A stretch of 64,000 nucleotides of DNA from Winogradskyella sp. (GCF_003712105.1 NZ_RHLG01000001.1:558001-622000), one strand, 5' to 3'; shown: positions 49,689 through 59,763, counted from the stretch's first letter. A program made the numbers and translations. The notes: generated from the letters alone by a model not told the origin.

Positions 49689-50354
49689 ATGAGAACCAAG
49701 ACCCCAATCTTATTAGTAGCAACCATACTACTTTTTGTTACATTTTCGCAAGCACAAAGATATCGCATACAAAACGGCATAGGTATTTATGGCGGCCTTA
49801 CGCAATACGATTTAAATACAGATGACCTCATCACTAATTCAGGAAATGGCTGGCTGATTGGCTTAGCCGCAACAGTAGATTTACCGCACAAATGGTATAA
49901 TTTAAGTTACAACATTCAACTTTCAGAAAATCAATTAGGTGTTTTAGGAGCACCGACGATTAACCAACAGCCAGAGTTTATAGACTACAAGTTGTTCGCA
50001 GCCCAAGTGGCCCTAATTGGTCACATAAAGGTCTTTAAAAACTATTTCACCATAGACGCTGGGCCAATGATACAATACAATGGCAATCTAGACTTAAAAG
50101 ACGATTCGAAGGAGAATTACATTATCGAAGGTTTTAATACAATAACCGCAAATGATCTTTCAGAAATATCAAGGTTTAATGTTAACGGAACAATAGGAGC
50201 CGCTATAGGGTTTGATAATTTTAAACTAAGAGCTCAATATATCTATGGTTTTTTGAATTCGTTTAATAAAACAAATAGCCAAAACGTATCAGAAAACATA
50301 GACTTCAAAGGCAACCAAAGCATGTTGGTTTTTGGAGCAATGGTTGTATTTTAA
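49689..50354 (+). CDS. Outer membrane beta-barrel protein
   Basis: I choose the ATG at 49689 (221 residues, MRTKTPILLVATILLFVTFSQAQ), which gives a clear signal peptide (about 1-23). A TTG seven codons upstream lies inside the -7 element and is not a start. The mature part has alternating aromatic strands (IGIYGGLTQYDLNTDDL, then WYNLSYNIQLSENQLG, then FKLRAQYIYGFLNSF) and ends with a terminal phenylalanine (MVVF), the barrel-assembly signal. It is a small barrel of unknown function. Confidence 0.82.
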   Translation: MRTKTPILLVATILLFVTFSQAQRYRIQNGIGIYGGLTQYDLNTDDLITNSGNGWLIGLAATVDLPHKWYNLSYNIQLSENQLGVLGAPTINQQPEFIDYKLFAAQVALIGHIKVFKNYFTIDAGPMIQYNGNLDLKDDSKENYIIEGFNTITANDLSEISRFNVNGTIGAAIGFDNFKLRAQYIYGFLNSFNKTNSQNVSENIDFKGNQSMLVFGAMVVF

Positions 50355-51868
50355 ATGCTATTAACTAAGGCGTCTATTCGCTTCACGGTTTCGTTTTTGC
50401 CAATTAAAAACATAATTTCAAAGACATCAGGACCCTGCAATGCGCCAACCAATGCAAGTCGTAAAGGCATCATGACTTTTCCAAAACCAATCTCGTTGTC
50501 GGTTATCCAACCTTTAAGTTTAGACTGAAGGTTTTGCACCGTAAACTCCCTTGTAGATGTTATAATCTCAATGGTTTTTTGCATTAAGTCAATCGTACCA
50601 TCTTTTACAGCCTTTTTAAATGCTTTTTCATCGTATGTTTCTGGGGTCTTAAAAAAGTAGTGACTTAAGCTCCAAAATTCACTAATAAATGTGGCACGTT
50701 CTTTAATTAAACCAATAACAAGCGCAATATAATTCACGTCAATTTCAGTAAGCTCAGAATTCATCTCTTTAAATTCTTCAGCCAAATGCAAATCTAATTG
50801 CTGTTGCATGTAGTGATGGTTAAACCACTTGGTCTTATCCGGATCAAAACGCGCACCGGCTTTATTTACCCGCTCTAAATCGAAGTCATTAATCAATTCT
50901 TCCAAGCCAAAAAGTTCTTGCTCAGTCCCGGGATTCCAACCAAGAAATGCTAAAAAGTTAACAACAGCTTCTGGGAAATACCCATCTTCTTTATAACCTC
51001 TTGAGGTTTCGTTTGTTTTAGGGTCTTTCCATTCTAAAGGAAAAACAGGGAAGCCAAGCTTATCTCCGTCACGTTTACTTAATTTTCCTTTACCGGTTGG
51101 CTTAAGTATTAACGGCAGATGTGCAAATTGAGGTGCTTTCCAACCAAAAGCATTGTATAACAATTGGTGTAACGCCAATGACGGCAACCATTCTTCGCCA
51201 CGAATAACATGAGAAATCTCCATTAAATGATCATCAACAATATTGGCGAGATGATAGGTTGGCATACCATCACTTTTAAATAATATCTTATCATCAAGTG
51301 TATTAGTATCAATCGAAATATCACCGCGAATAATATCTTTTAACTCTAATATTTCGTCTTGAGGTGATTTAAACCGAATCACGAAAGGTTCGCCAGTGTC
51401 TATTTTCTCTTGAGTTTCATCACTAGATAACACAAGAGAGTTGACAAGTCTACCTTTTTCACGATTATGCCAATTGTAAATAAAGGTTTTACCATTAGCC
51501 TCGTGGTCTTTTCTATGTGCATCAAGCTGCTCAGAGGTGTCAAAGGCATAGTATGCTTTTCCTTCTTTTATCAGCTGGTCAGCATATTGCTTATACAAAT
51601 GCTTGCGCTCGCTTTGTCTATAAGGGCCAAACTTTTCATTTTTTCCTGGGCCTTCATCAAAAGGAATATTGCACCAATTTAAAGCGTCAACAATATAATT
51701 TTCAGCACCTTCAACATAACGATTTTGGTCAGTATCTTCTATACGAAGTAGAAATGAACCTCCATGTTTTTTTGCAAACAAATAATTGAATAAAGCTGTT
51801 CTTACACCACCAATATGTAATGGTCCTGTTGGACTTGGTGCAAAGCGAACACGAACATTTTTAGACAT
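50351..51868 (-). CDS. gltX: Glutamate-tRNA ligase
   Basis: This is a 505-residue class I synthetase. The HIGH motif appears as FAPSPTGPLHIGGVRTAL (about 8-25), and the KMSKS motif as KLSKRDGDKLGFPV (about 265-278). The anticodon-binding helical domain lies near the end. It charges tRNA-Glu. Both gltX and glnS are in the window, so glutamine is charged directly and the GatCAB route is not needed for Gln. Its stop overlaps the barrel gene end by four bases. Confidence 0.97.
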   Translation of the reverse strand: MSKNVRVRFAPSPTGPLHIGGVRTALFNYLFAKKHGGSFLLRIEDTDQNRYVEGAENYIVDALNWCNIPFDEGPGKNEKFGPYRQSERKHLYKQYADQLIKEGKAYYAFDTSEQLDAHRKDHEANGKTFIYNWHNREKGRLVNSLVLSSDETQEKIDTGEPFVIRFKSPQDEILELKDIIRGDISIDTNTLDDKILFKSDGMPTYHLANIVDDHLMEISHVIRGEEWLPSLALHQLLYNAFGWKAPQFAHLPLILKPTGKGKLSKRDGDKLGFPVFPLEWKDPKTNETSRGYKEDGYFPEAVVNFLAFLGWNPGTEQELFGLEELINDFDLERVNKAGARFDPDKTKWFNHHYMQQQLDLHLAEEFKEMNSELTEIDVNYIALVIGLIKERATFISEFWSLSHYFFKTPETYDEKAFKKAVKDGTIDLMQKTIEIITSTREFTVQNLQSKLKGWITDNEIGFGKVMMPLRLALVGALQGPDVFEIMFLIGKNETVKRIDALVNSI

Positions 51869-51917
51869 AGCTTAAAGTTAAAGTGCAAAGATAGTTTGAT
51901 AAACGAAGCCTACAAAA

Positions 51918-51940
51918 AAAGCACCCAATAAAGGTGCTTT
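51918..51940 (-). terminator. Rho-independent terminator after the TSP3 lipoprotein gene
   Basis: AAAGCACC (51918-51925) and GGTGCTTT (51933-51940) form a perfect 8-bp stem. On the minus strand it is followed by T7. It separates the lipoprotein gene from gltX. Confidence 0.85.
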
Positions 51941-51964
51941 TGTGTTGTATATATGAATTGTAAT

Positions 51965-54538
51965 TTAGCACCCAGAATCTACGATTAGCTCCAATATTGC
52001 AATCGTTATGCACCCACTTATGATATCAACAATTTCCACAGAGACAGTCCCAGAAGTTTCTGTGTAAGCTTGTAGATCTACTATTGGGTTATTTGCAGGG
52101 TCGATAAAGGTTATCTCAACATCGGAGTTTAATGCCAAAACCTCTTCTTCAGCTGTAGTTAAATCAAAAGTAGCAAAGCCATCACCATCACCATCACATT
52201 CTGTAATAGAAAAATCAACTGGCGAGACAGGTGGAGCAATAACCTCTAAAGTTAATAAAGCAATGTCAAAATTATTAGTGTTTATAGCTTCAGTTATTCT
52301 TACAAATAGAATCTCAGGGTTCGAAATGTTCTGATATAATATTGGTAAGGGGTTGATATTATTTACAGCATCTATTTCTGAAGAGTGATATGTTATTACA
52401 TAGTCCACAGGGTTAGCGGTGCCGATAAAATGAGAGTTGTAAAGAGATAAATCAACAGTAGTAGAACCATCATTGTTGTCGTCACAAAGCTCTAGGTTAA
52501 GATCGTCTGGACTATTAATCGGAACGGCATTAGGGTCATTAGGATCATTGGGGTCACTCGTTCCTGAAGGGCTTAAATTAGAGCTTGGGTCATCTATACC
52601 TGTAATTTCCTCACAATCTGTTAAACCATCATTATCTGTGTCTAAATAATTTAAAAACAAAAACACGCCAGCAGTATCCGTTTGGCCCGTTATGGTACTT
52701 GTTGCCCTAACAAAGATTACTGGATTTAATACTGCTTCAGCAAACGGTAGCGTGTATGGTAATGTTAATGCATTAATCTCAGCCTCGGCATCTGCTTCAG
52801 TTTCGTAAAACACGTAGTCAGTATTGGGCACGTTAAACACATTAGCAAATAGCGCATCAAAATTATAGATAACTGGCTCACAGCCATCACCACCTGTTTC
52901 AGCAGCAGATAGATTGAGGTCATCATCATCTAAGTAATTTGGCAAACCATCACCATCTGTATCGTCATTAGTTGGGTCATTATCACCATCGTAATCTTCG
53001 TCTATAGTATTTATACCATCACCATCATCGTCTTCATCTAGATAATTAGGAACACCATCACCGTCAGTGTCATCATTCTCTAAATCACCATCTCCGTTAA
53101 AATCTTCAAAAATATCCAAAACACTATCTCCATCAGCGTCTTCAATCACGGTACAAGCATTAAAAGTACCTAAATCAATTGCCGATGTATTGTCATCTAT
53201 TGTTCCTGAAATTACATTAGTAATTTCGCTATTTTCTACATCAATGCCTTGAAAAGCATAAGAAGTTGCCCCACAGTTTACTTGGGTAAAATTAACTTCT
53301 CCATCTGTAACAGGAATCGTCTGCGAGGTTTCGCCAACTGTTATTTGGACATAACCGTTGGTGACATTATCACCTTCACATGTGAGGAAGTTACCAGTAA
53401 ATGTTATGTTGTCTTGAGATTCAACAACAATAGTAATATTTACATCAAAAGAGAAAGGACCAATGGTTGTGGTGAAAGCATCTCCAGGACAAATACCACC
53501 AAAAACAGTTACGGTTAGCTCTTCATCTGCAGGCACTAAACCACATTCAACACCATTGGCGTTAGTGAAGCCGTAAGTGCCAGTTACATTCAAAAGGCTT
53601 GAGTATAAGTCCAAAGCGGTATTAGGTAAGACATTACCGTTTTCGTCTCTAAGGGTTATGCATAGGTTGATTGGTGGGTAAGGAAAATCATAATTCCAAA
53701 ACGTAAAATGACTAACTTCACCAACATAAGTGTTTCCTTGTAATGATGCCTGACCCTCTTCTTTCCAGTACCCATCGGCCTCATCAAAATACCATAAAGG
53801 AATACTACTTGGAGGATTAGAAGCGTTGTTAGGTAGCGGTATTGTTATAATAGAACGACTTCCTTGAGCCAATTGCAAAGGTTCACCACCTGTAGACTCT
53901 AATTCTACCGCAAGCATACCGTATGTTTCTAGAACAACCGCATTACCTTGAGTGTTTTGTGCATAAAGCATTCCCGGCATCATATCTGTCATACGGGAGT
54001 TATCAGGGCTTAAATGCTCGAAAATAACATTTACTAGGCCATTGTATGGTGTACCTTGAGCAGTAACAAAGTTGCCATCAAAACTAACCGACGAACCGTT
54101 TGGCAGGTTTACGGTCGAAGCTTGTCCGGAATCAATAGTTTCGACAATATCTTTTTCAATTAAAATGATTTTAATCTGATTAATTTCATTTTGAGCAGGA
54201 ATCAATGTTCTGGAACCCGTTATGTAACCTTGTTTTTCCGCAGTGACGTATGCAAAATTTTCAAAAGCACTAGCACTATTTATTGAAAACACCCCAAAAG
54301 CATCGGTTGTGGCTGTTACATTGCCAATAGTAATGGTAACATTTTCAATCGGAGATTGATTTTCATCTACAACTTGGCCAAAAAAACCAGCGTTAATCTG
54401 ACTTCCGAAGTTTTCAGTAAAATCTACCGCTACAGGATTTTCGTTTGAAGGTGGAACATAAGGAAAACTCTCGTCTTCACATGAAAATATAGTTATAAAA
54501 AGAAATAACAATAAGAGGTTGCAATAGCTTTTATACAT
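51965..54538 (-). CDS. Large lipoprotein with carboxypeptidase-like and TSP3 calcium-binding repeats
   Basis: This is an 857-residue lipoprotein (signal ends TIFSCED; Cys about 20). Order: a carboxypeptidase-regulatory-like domain (about 52-120, FGQVVDENQSPIENVTI), an extended beta-rich part (about 120-450), and thrombospondin type 3 repeats with many D-x-D-x-D-G calcium sites (about 462-545, DADGDSVLDIFEDFNGDGD and following). Beta-sandwich-like repeats with CDDNNDGSTTVDLS and CDGDGDGFATFDLT follow. These are the units that usually precede a gliding-motility type B C-terminal domain, yet the protein stops without one (ends VDSGC). It is therefore a cell-surface protein anchored by its lipid. 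Confidence 0.82.
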   Translation of the reverse strand: MYKSYCNLLLLFLFITIFSCEDESFPYVPPSNENPVAVDFTENFGSQINAGFFGQVVDENQSPIENVTITIGNVTATTDAFGVFSINSASAFENFAYVTAEKQGYITGSRTLIPAQNEINQIKIILIEKDIVETIDSGQASTVNLPNGSSVSFDGNFVTAQGTPYNGLVNVIFEHLSPDNSRMTDMMPGMLYAQNTQGNAVVLETYGMLAVELESTGGEPLQLAQGSRSIITIPLPNNASNPPSSIPLWYFDEADGYWKEEGQASLQGNTYVGEVSHFTFWNYDFPYPPINLCITLRDENGNVLPNTALDLYSSLLNVTGTYGFTNANGVECGLVPADEELTVTVFGGICPGDAFTTTIGPFSFDVNITIVVESQDNITFTGNFLTCEGDNVTNGYVQITVGETSQTIPVTDGEVNFTQVNCGATSYAFQGIDVENSEITNVISGTIDDNTSAIDLGTFNACTVIEDADGDSVLDIFEDFNGDGDLENDDTDGDGVPNYLDEDDDGDGINTIDEDYDGDNDPTNDDTDGDGLPNYLDDDDLNLSAAETGGDGCEPVIYNFDALFANVFNVPNTDYVFYETEADAEAEINALTLPYTLPFAEAVLNPVIFVRATSTITGQTDTAGVFLFLNYLDTDNDGLTDCEEITGIDDPSSNLSPSGTSDPNDPNDPNAVPINSPDDLNLELCDDNNDGSTTVDLSLYNSHFIGTANPVDYVITYHSSEIDAVNNINPLPILYQNISNPEILFVRITEAINTNNFDIALLTLEVIAPPVSPVDFSITECDGDGDGFATFDLTTAEEEVLALNSDVEITFIDPANNPIVDLQAYTETSGTVSVEIVDIISGCITIAILELIVDSGC

Positions 54539-54630
54539 GGTTTTTTTATATTGATTAACGATATATATTCAAAATTTAGAACCAGCAATATAGCTTTTTG
54601 ATTCCATATAAGAATTTTCAGACATAAAAT

Positions 54631-55674
54631 TTATTGAAGAACCATTTCTTTTGGCACGCGTTTATTCATGATTTTAAACCACAAAGGCGGTACCATTGCT
54701 AGTACCATAGATGTTGGATAGCCAAATGGCATTTGAGGACTTTCGTCGTGGCAGTCTAATACCTGATACTTTTTAGAAGATTTGTAATGGTGGTCGCTGT
54801 GCCGGGTTAATTCGTACAACACAATTCTGCCAATTACATGATTAGAATTCCAGGAATGCATCTCTTTAACGCGCTCATATCGCCCCGATTTAGCTTTTAA
54901 GCGCAAAAGGCCATAATGCTCGATATAGTTTACAGTTTCAAGTAAAATAAAGCCAACAACGCCAGACAGAATAGCAAATAATAAAACAGATTTACCAAAC
55001 AAGAAGCCAAGAATAGACAGATACATTAATTGAATTATGATGTACCATAACATGTCATTTTTAATAGAAAAGAATGATAGTTTTTGGTTTTTTAATAATT
55101 TGTTTTGAATTCGCCAAGCACTAAAATACTGACGAAACGTAGAGGTTAACCAGAACGAATACACAGATTGGTTGTAACGAGCAGTAGCAGGGTCTTCAGG
55201 TGTGGCAGCATGCAAATGATGCCCATAATTATGCTCGATATAAAAATGCATATATAATGAAGGCAGCAGTAATGCCTTACCTATAAAGCGTTCATTTGTA
55301 GTTTGTCTATGTCCGAGTTCGTGACCAACATTTATACCATTTACACCCAAAACAATACCCAAAGAAAAAATAAGGCCAACAAATTCATTTGTACTTAAAA
55401 CCGAATTAGAAACTACAGTCAGCGCATAGGCAATTAAGCCAAATACAATAGGAAGGTTGAGATAAAGTAGCCAATCGAATATTCGATTTTTAAGTTTGTT
55501 TTCAACAACATCAGGTGTGTCATTCTCTGTATCAACAGGGAAAATAAGTTCTAAAACAGGAATACAAACAAAAGCATAAATGGGAGTTGCCCAAACCCAA
55601 GAGCCTTTTAAATTAAGACCTATAAATGCACATATAGGAATAGAAAATGCCGCTAAATATTTAAGGTCCTTCAT
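54631..55674 (-). CDS. alkB: Alkane 1-monooxygenase (AlkB-type membrane hydroxylase)
   Basis: This is a 347-residue membrane di-iron hydroxylase. The three histidine boxes are intact: HELGHRQ (about 122-128), HNYGHHLHAATPEDPATAR (about 152-170) and HSDHHYKSSKKYQVL (about 302-316). Another conserved site reads NYIEHYGLLR. About six hydrophobic segments are present. It should add oxygen to terminal carbons of alkanes or similar aliphatic chains. No rubredoxin gene is adjacent, so electrons must come from elsewhere. Confidence 0.93.
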   Translation of the reverse strand: MKDLKYLAAFSIPICAFIGLNLKGSWVWATPIYAFVCIPVLELIFPVDTENDTPDVVENKLKNRIFDWLLYLNLPIVFGLIAYALTVVSNSVLSTNEFVGLIFSLGIVLGVNGINVGHELGHRQTTNERFIGKALLLPSLYMHFYIEHNYGHHLHAATPEDPATARYNQSVYSFWLTSTFRQYFSAWRIQNKLLKNQKLSFFSIKNDMLWYIIIQLMYLSILGFLFGKSVLLFAILSGVVGFILLETVNYIEHYGLLRLKAKSGRYERVKEMHSWNSNHVIGRIVLYELTRHSDHHYKSSKKYQVLDCHDESPQMPFGYPTSMVLAMVPPLWFKIMNKRVPKEMVLQ

Positions 55675-55793
55675 TTGTAAGGTGTTTTTTGAGTCGATTT
55701 AACAGTAAAACCCTCTAAATTAACAGAAAGTTATCAAATTTATGAAATCAACAATAAAATAATATTGTAGTTTAGTAAGTTGATGAAGTAGAT

Positions 55794-58700
55794 ATGAGCA
55801 ATTTTAAGATTATACAGGCAAAGTTAGAGCAGTTTATTAAGAAGTTTTATTTAAATGAGCTACTTAAAGGCGCCATCCTGTTTTTTGCAATTGGGGTCTT
55901 GTATTTTATGGCAACATTGTTTATTGAATACATGTTGTGGTTAAATCCAACTGCGCGAACTTTCTTGTTTTGGGCGTTTGTTATTGTTGAGTTGTTACTT
56001 TTATCAAAGTTTATCTTTATTCCTCTTGCTAAACTATTCAAGCTTAGAAAAGGCATCAATCATGAAGAAGCGTCTAAATTAATAGGAAATCATTTTACAG
56101 AAGTAGACGATAAGCTTCTTAATGTACTTCAACTGAATCAGAACCCTCATCAATCAGACTTACTAATTGCAAGCATTGAACAAAAGTCAGCCGACTTAAA
56201 ACCTATTCCGTTTCAAACCGCAGTTGAGTTTAAATCAAGTCTAAAATACTTAAAGTATGCTGCTATTCCGATACTAATTTTCTTGGTGTCGTTTGTTTCA
56301 GGACAGCTTAATTGGTTTAGCGACAGCTATGAGCGTGTTGTTAATTATCAGACCGCTTACGAGCCACCAGCACCATTTCAGTTTTTTGTAATTAATGATA
56401 AGCTTGAAGCTATCGAGAATAAGGATTTCACCCTTGTTGTTAAAACAGTTGGTGAAGTAATTCCAGATAAGGTTCAAATAAATTATAATGACCAAAGCTA
56501 CTTTTTACAGCAAAACAACTCAGGGGAATTTCAATACACGTTTACCCAACCCAAAGAAACGATTTCATTTTCTTTATCGGCCAATGACATAAACTCTAAA
56601 GATTATAACCTTGAGGTGTTAAATGTCCCAAGCCTAGTTGGCTTTAATATGCTTTTAGATTACCCGAGTTACACTAATAAACGAGATGAAACACTAAAAA
56701 GCTCAGGCAGCGCCACAATACCAGAAGGCACAAAGGTGATCTGGAGTGTTAATACAAGAGCTACAACAGATGTCGTTATTTACAGTAATGACACACTGAA
56801 TTTTGAACCCAAAGAGGTGAATGTTTTTACAGCTTCAAAACGATTATACAAAAACTACAGCTACAGTATCAACACGAGTAACAGTTCTTTAAAAGATTAC
56901 GAAAGCTTATCGTATAATATTAACGTTGTAAAAGATGCTTACCCAGAACTAGATATAAAGGTTGAAAAGGACAGCTCAGATCAGCAAAGCTTATATTTTT
57001 ACGGTCAAGCAAGTGATGACTATGGCATTAGAAAATTACAACTGGTGTATTACCCATCAGATAACGAAGCCGAAAAACAGGTTCTTCCAATTAATATTTC
57101 TAAATCTATTTTTTCTGAATTTGTAAGCGCGTTTCCAGACCAATTAAACATAAAAGAAGGTATTGCTTATGACTTATATTTTGAGCTCTTTGATAATGAC
57201 GCAATTCACAATTTTAAAAGTGTAAAGAGTAGTGTTTTTAATTACAGAAAGCGAACCAAGACTGAAGAGGAAGCAAAACAGTTAAACGAGCAAAACGAAA
57301 CCATTAAAAGTATTAGTAAAACATTTGAAAAGCTTAAAGAGCAAGATAAAAAATTAGAAGAGTTGTCTAAAACTCAAAAAGAAAAAGAAGCTCTAAACTT
57401 TAATGATAAAAAGAAATTCGAAAACTTTCTTAAACGTCAAAAACAACAAGAGCAATTAATGAAAAACTTCAACAAAAAATTGCAAGACAATTTAGAAGAG
57501 TTTCAGAAGGAGAATGATGAGAATGATGAGTTCAAAGAAGAATTAAAAGAACGCCTAAAAGAAAACGAAGAGCAACTAAAAAAAGATGAAAAACTTCTCG
57601 AGGAATTAGAAAAAATGACTGAGAAGATCAATAAAGAAGAGTTTAGTCAAAAGCTGGAAGAGTTAGCAAAGCAGAACAAAAACAAGCAACGAAGCATGCA
57701 ACAACTTCTTGAATTGACAAAACGTTTTTATGTAACAAAGAAGTTAGAAAAAGTTCAGAAGCAGCTAGAAGACTTGTCAAAGGAACAAGAGCAACTTTCT
57801 GAAAAAGACTTGGATGAAAACAACAAAGAATCGCAAGACAAGCTGAACAAGAAGTTTGAAGACATACAGAAAGCAATTGACGAGCTTAAAAGTGAGAATA
57901 GAAAACTTAAGCAACCGGTAGATATAGAAAGAGATAAGCCAACAGAAGAAAGCATTAAGCAAGATCAAAAACAAGCTTCAGAAGAATTACAAAAAGGAGA
58001 GCAACAGCAAAATGCTCAGCCGCAGGAGATGAAGCAACAACAACAAAAAGCGCAAACAAAGCAAAAGAGCGCTGCAAAAAAAATGAAGCAATTGAGCGAA
58101 CTGTTAAAGCAAGCGGCTCAATCTATGGGTGGAGGCGGAGATCAATTGCAAGAAGATGCTGAGATGTTACGCCAAATATTAGATAATTTGGTGTTGTTTT
58201 CTTTTGACCAAGAAGATTTAATGGACAAGTTTAATGCAATAGATGTAAACAATAATAATTATGGAAAATACATCATTAAGCAAAGCACCCTAAAAGAACA
58301 CTTTGAACATGTTGATGATAGTTTGTTTGCGTTATCCTTAAGAAACCCTAAAATCTCAGAAAGGGTTAATTCAAAAATCACTGATGTTTATTTTAATATA
58401 GATAAAAGCTTAGGCCAATTAACCGAGAACAGAATTTATCAAGGCGTTTCTTCTCAACAATACACCATTACCGCTTCAAATGCACTCGCAAATATGTTAA
58501 GCAATATTTTGGACAACATGGAGATGTCTATGATGCCTCAACCCGGACAAGGGAAAGGCGAGATGCAATTGCCAGACATTATTATGAGCCAAGAAGAACT
58601 AAATAAGCAGATGCAAGAAGCAATGGAGAAGTTGGAGAAAGGCGAGAAATCTGAAGGAGAGAAAGAAGGCAGTGAAAAAGAAGGAGAGAAAGGAGAGAAA

Positions 58701-59291
58701 GGAGAGAAGGAGAAAGGTAAGGAAGGCGACAAGGGTAAAGAAGGAAATAATAAAGAGGGCGAAAATGGAGAAGGTGGAGAAAAAGGAGATGGAGAGCAAA
58801 ATGGTGATGACGGCAGTCAAGGTGAAAAAGAAGGAGAAGACGGTAATAAAGACGGTTATGGAGAAGGTGGCAACGAGGAGCTTAATGGAGAACTATATAA
58901 AATATATCAGCAACAACAGCAATTAAGGCAGGCGCTCCAAGATAAAATTGGAAAAGAAGGTCCTCAAGGCACGGCGGGTGAATTAATCCAAAAAATGGAA
59001 GAGGTAGAACTAGATCTAATTAATAAGGGTTTCACCAACCAAACGCTGCAAAAAATGATGGACTTACAGCATCAATTATTGAAGTTGGAGAATGCAACAT
59101 TTACTCAAGGTGAAGATGAAAAACGTGAGTCTAAAACAAATAGGAAAAACTATAACACTACATCTAAAAGTCAAATACCTACAGCTAGAGAATACTTTAA
59201 TACTACTGAGATTTTAAATAGACAAGCATTACCTTTGCGGTCAACCTTTAAAAAGAAGGTTCAGGATTATTTTAAGTCTAATAATGATTAG
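55794..59291 (+). CDS. DUF4175 family protein, large and highly charged
   Basis: This is a 1165-residue protein. It begins with two or three membrane helices (about 17-43, 55-75 and 150-172), then an Ig-like beta-rich part (about 185-480). A very long helical region rich in Glu, Lys and Gln (about 490-800) is predicted to be coiled coil. A Gly/Glu/Lys low-complexity stretch (about 949-1032) follows, then a helical C-terminus. It matches the DUF4175 family of Bacteroidota, whose function is unknown, and the membrane start suggests an envelope role. The ybeY gene overlaps its end by 8 bases. Confidence 0.85.
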   Translation: MSNFKIIQAKLEQFIKKFYLNELLKGAILFFAIGVLYFMATLFIEYMLWLNPTARTFLFWAFVIVELLLLSKFIFIPLAKLFKLRKGINHEEASKLIGNHFTEVDDKLLNVLQLNQNPHQSDLLIASIEQKSADLKPIPFQTAVEFKSSLKYLKYAAIPILIFLVSFVSGQLNWFSDSYERVVNYQTAYEPPAPFQFFVINDKLEAIENKDFTLVVKTVGEVIPDKVQINYNDQSYFLQQNNSGEFQYTFTQPKETISFSLSANDINSKDYNLEVLNVPSLVGFNMLLDYPSYTNKRDETLKSSGSATIPEGTKVIWSVNTRATTDVVIYSNDTLNFEPKEVNVFTASKRLYKNYSYSINTSNSSLKDYESLSYNINVVKDAYPELDIKVEKDSSDQQSLYFYGQASDDYGIRKLQLVYYPSDNEAEKQVLPINISKSIFSEFVSAFPDQLNIKEGIAYDLYFELFDNDAIHNFKSVKSSVFNYRKRTKTEEEAKQLNEQNETIKSISKTFEKLKEQDKKLEELSKTQKEKEALNFNDKKKFENFLKRQKQQEQLMKNFNKKLQDNLEEFQKENDENDEFKEELKERLKENEEQLKKDEKLLEELEKMTEKINKEEFSQKLEELAKQNKNKQRSMQQLLELTKRFYVTKKLEKVQKQLEDLSKEQEQLSEKDLDENNKESQDKLNKKFEDIQKAIDELKSENRKLKQPVDIERDKPTEESIKQDQKQASEELQKGEQQQNAQPQEMKQQQQKAQTKQKSAAKKMKQLSELLKQAAQSMGGGGDQLQEDAEMLRQILDNLVLFSFDQEDLMDKFNAIDVNNNNYGKYIIKQSTLKEHFEHVDDSLFALSLRNPKISERVNSKITDVYFNIDKSLGQLTENRIYQGVSSQQYTITASNALANMLSNILDNMEMSMMPQPGQGKGEMQLPDIIMSQEELNKQMQEAMEKLEKGEKSEGEKEGSEKEGEKGEKGEKEKGKEGDKGKEGNNKEGENGEGGEKGDGEQNGDDGSQGEKEGEDGNKDGYGEGGNEELNGELYKIYQQQQQLRQALQDKIGKEGPQGTAGELIQKMEEVELDLINKGFTNQTLQKMMDLQHQLLKLENATFTQGEDEKRESKTNRKNYNTTSKSQIPTAREYFNTTEILNRQALPLRSTFKKKVQDYFKSNND

Positions 59292-59694
59292 CTTTAACTA
59301 CGAAACAGATTTTAATCTTCAAGAAGAAACAGAATTCGCCAACTGGATCTCTAGTATAATTTCAGAGGAAAACAAAAAAGAAGGCGAGATAAATTACATC
59401 TTCTGCAGCGATGATTATTTGCACAAAATTAATGTCGAATATTTAAATCATGACACACTTACAGATATAATTAGTTTCGACTATTCTGTAGGAAAAGAAT
59501 TACACGGCGATATATACATTTCTGTTGATAGGGTTCGTGATAATGCAAAAGATTTTGATGTGAGTTTCCTCAATGAATTATCAAGAGTAATGGCTCATGG
59601 CGTGTTGCATTACTGTGGCTATAAGGACAAAGAGAAGAAAGACATAGAGTTAATGCGCTCAAAGGAAGATTATTACATTAGTAAAAGACTGTAA
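59284..59694 (+). CDS. ybeY: Endoribonuclease YbeY (rRNA maturation)
   Basis: This is a 136-residue zinc-dependent endoribonuclease for 16S rRNA 3' maturation and ribosome quality control. It shows the family segment FCSDDYLHKINVEYLNHDTLTDIISFDY and the metal site MAHGVLHYCGYKDKEKKD. There the third ligand is aspartate instead of the usual histidine, as is common in Bacteroidota. The length is short but normal. It overlaps the DUF4175 gene by 8 bases and precedes mnmG. Confidence 0.94.
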   Translation: MISFNYETDFNLQEETEFANWISSIISEENKKEGEINYIFCSDDYLHKINVEYLNHDTLTDIISFDYSVGKELHGDIYISVDRVRDNAKDFDVSFLNELSRVMAHGVLHYCGYKDKEKKDIELMRSKEDYYISKRL

Positions 59695-59710
59695 TTCTTC
59701 AATTTCAATG

Positions 59711-59718
59711 TATATTTG
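59711..59718 (+). promoter_or_regulatory. -7 element of mnmG promoter
   Basis: TATATTTG matches TAnnTTTG exactly, 60 bases before the mnmG ATG. The first parS palindrome lies between it and the gene, in the leader. Confidence 0.5.
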
Positions 59719-59747
59719 CAGACTTTTAAAAACGGCGTTCAAGATAA

Positions 59748-59763
59748 TGTTCCACGTGGAACA
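59748..59763. promoter_or_regulatory. parS-type ParB binding palindrome, upstream of mnmG
   Basis: TGTTCCACGTGGAACA is a perfect 16-bp palindrome and matches the widespread bacterial parS consensus (GTTNCACGTGNAAC). The same sequence recurs after mnmG at 61658. Confidence 0.8.

Noticed and set aside
58538..58926. Several frames over the low-complexity part of the DUF4175 gene
   Set aside because: They arise from biased codon composition of the GEK-rich tract on both strands and have no protein features.
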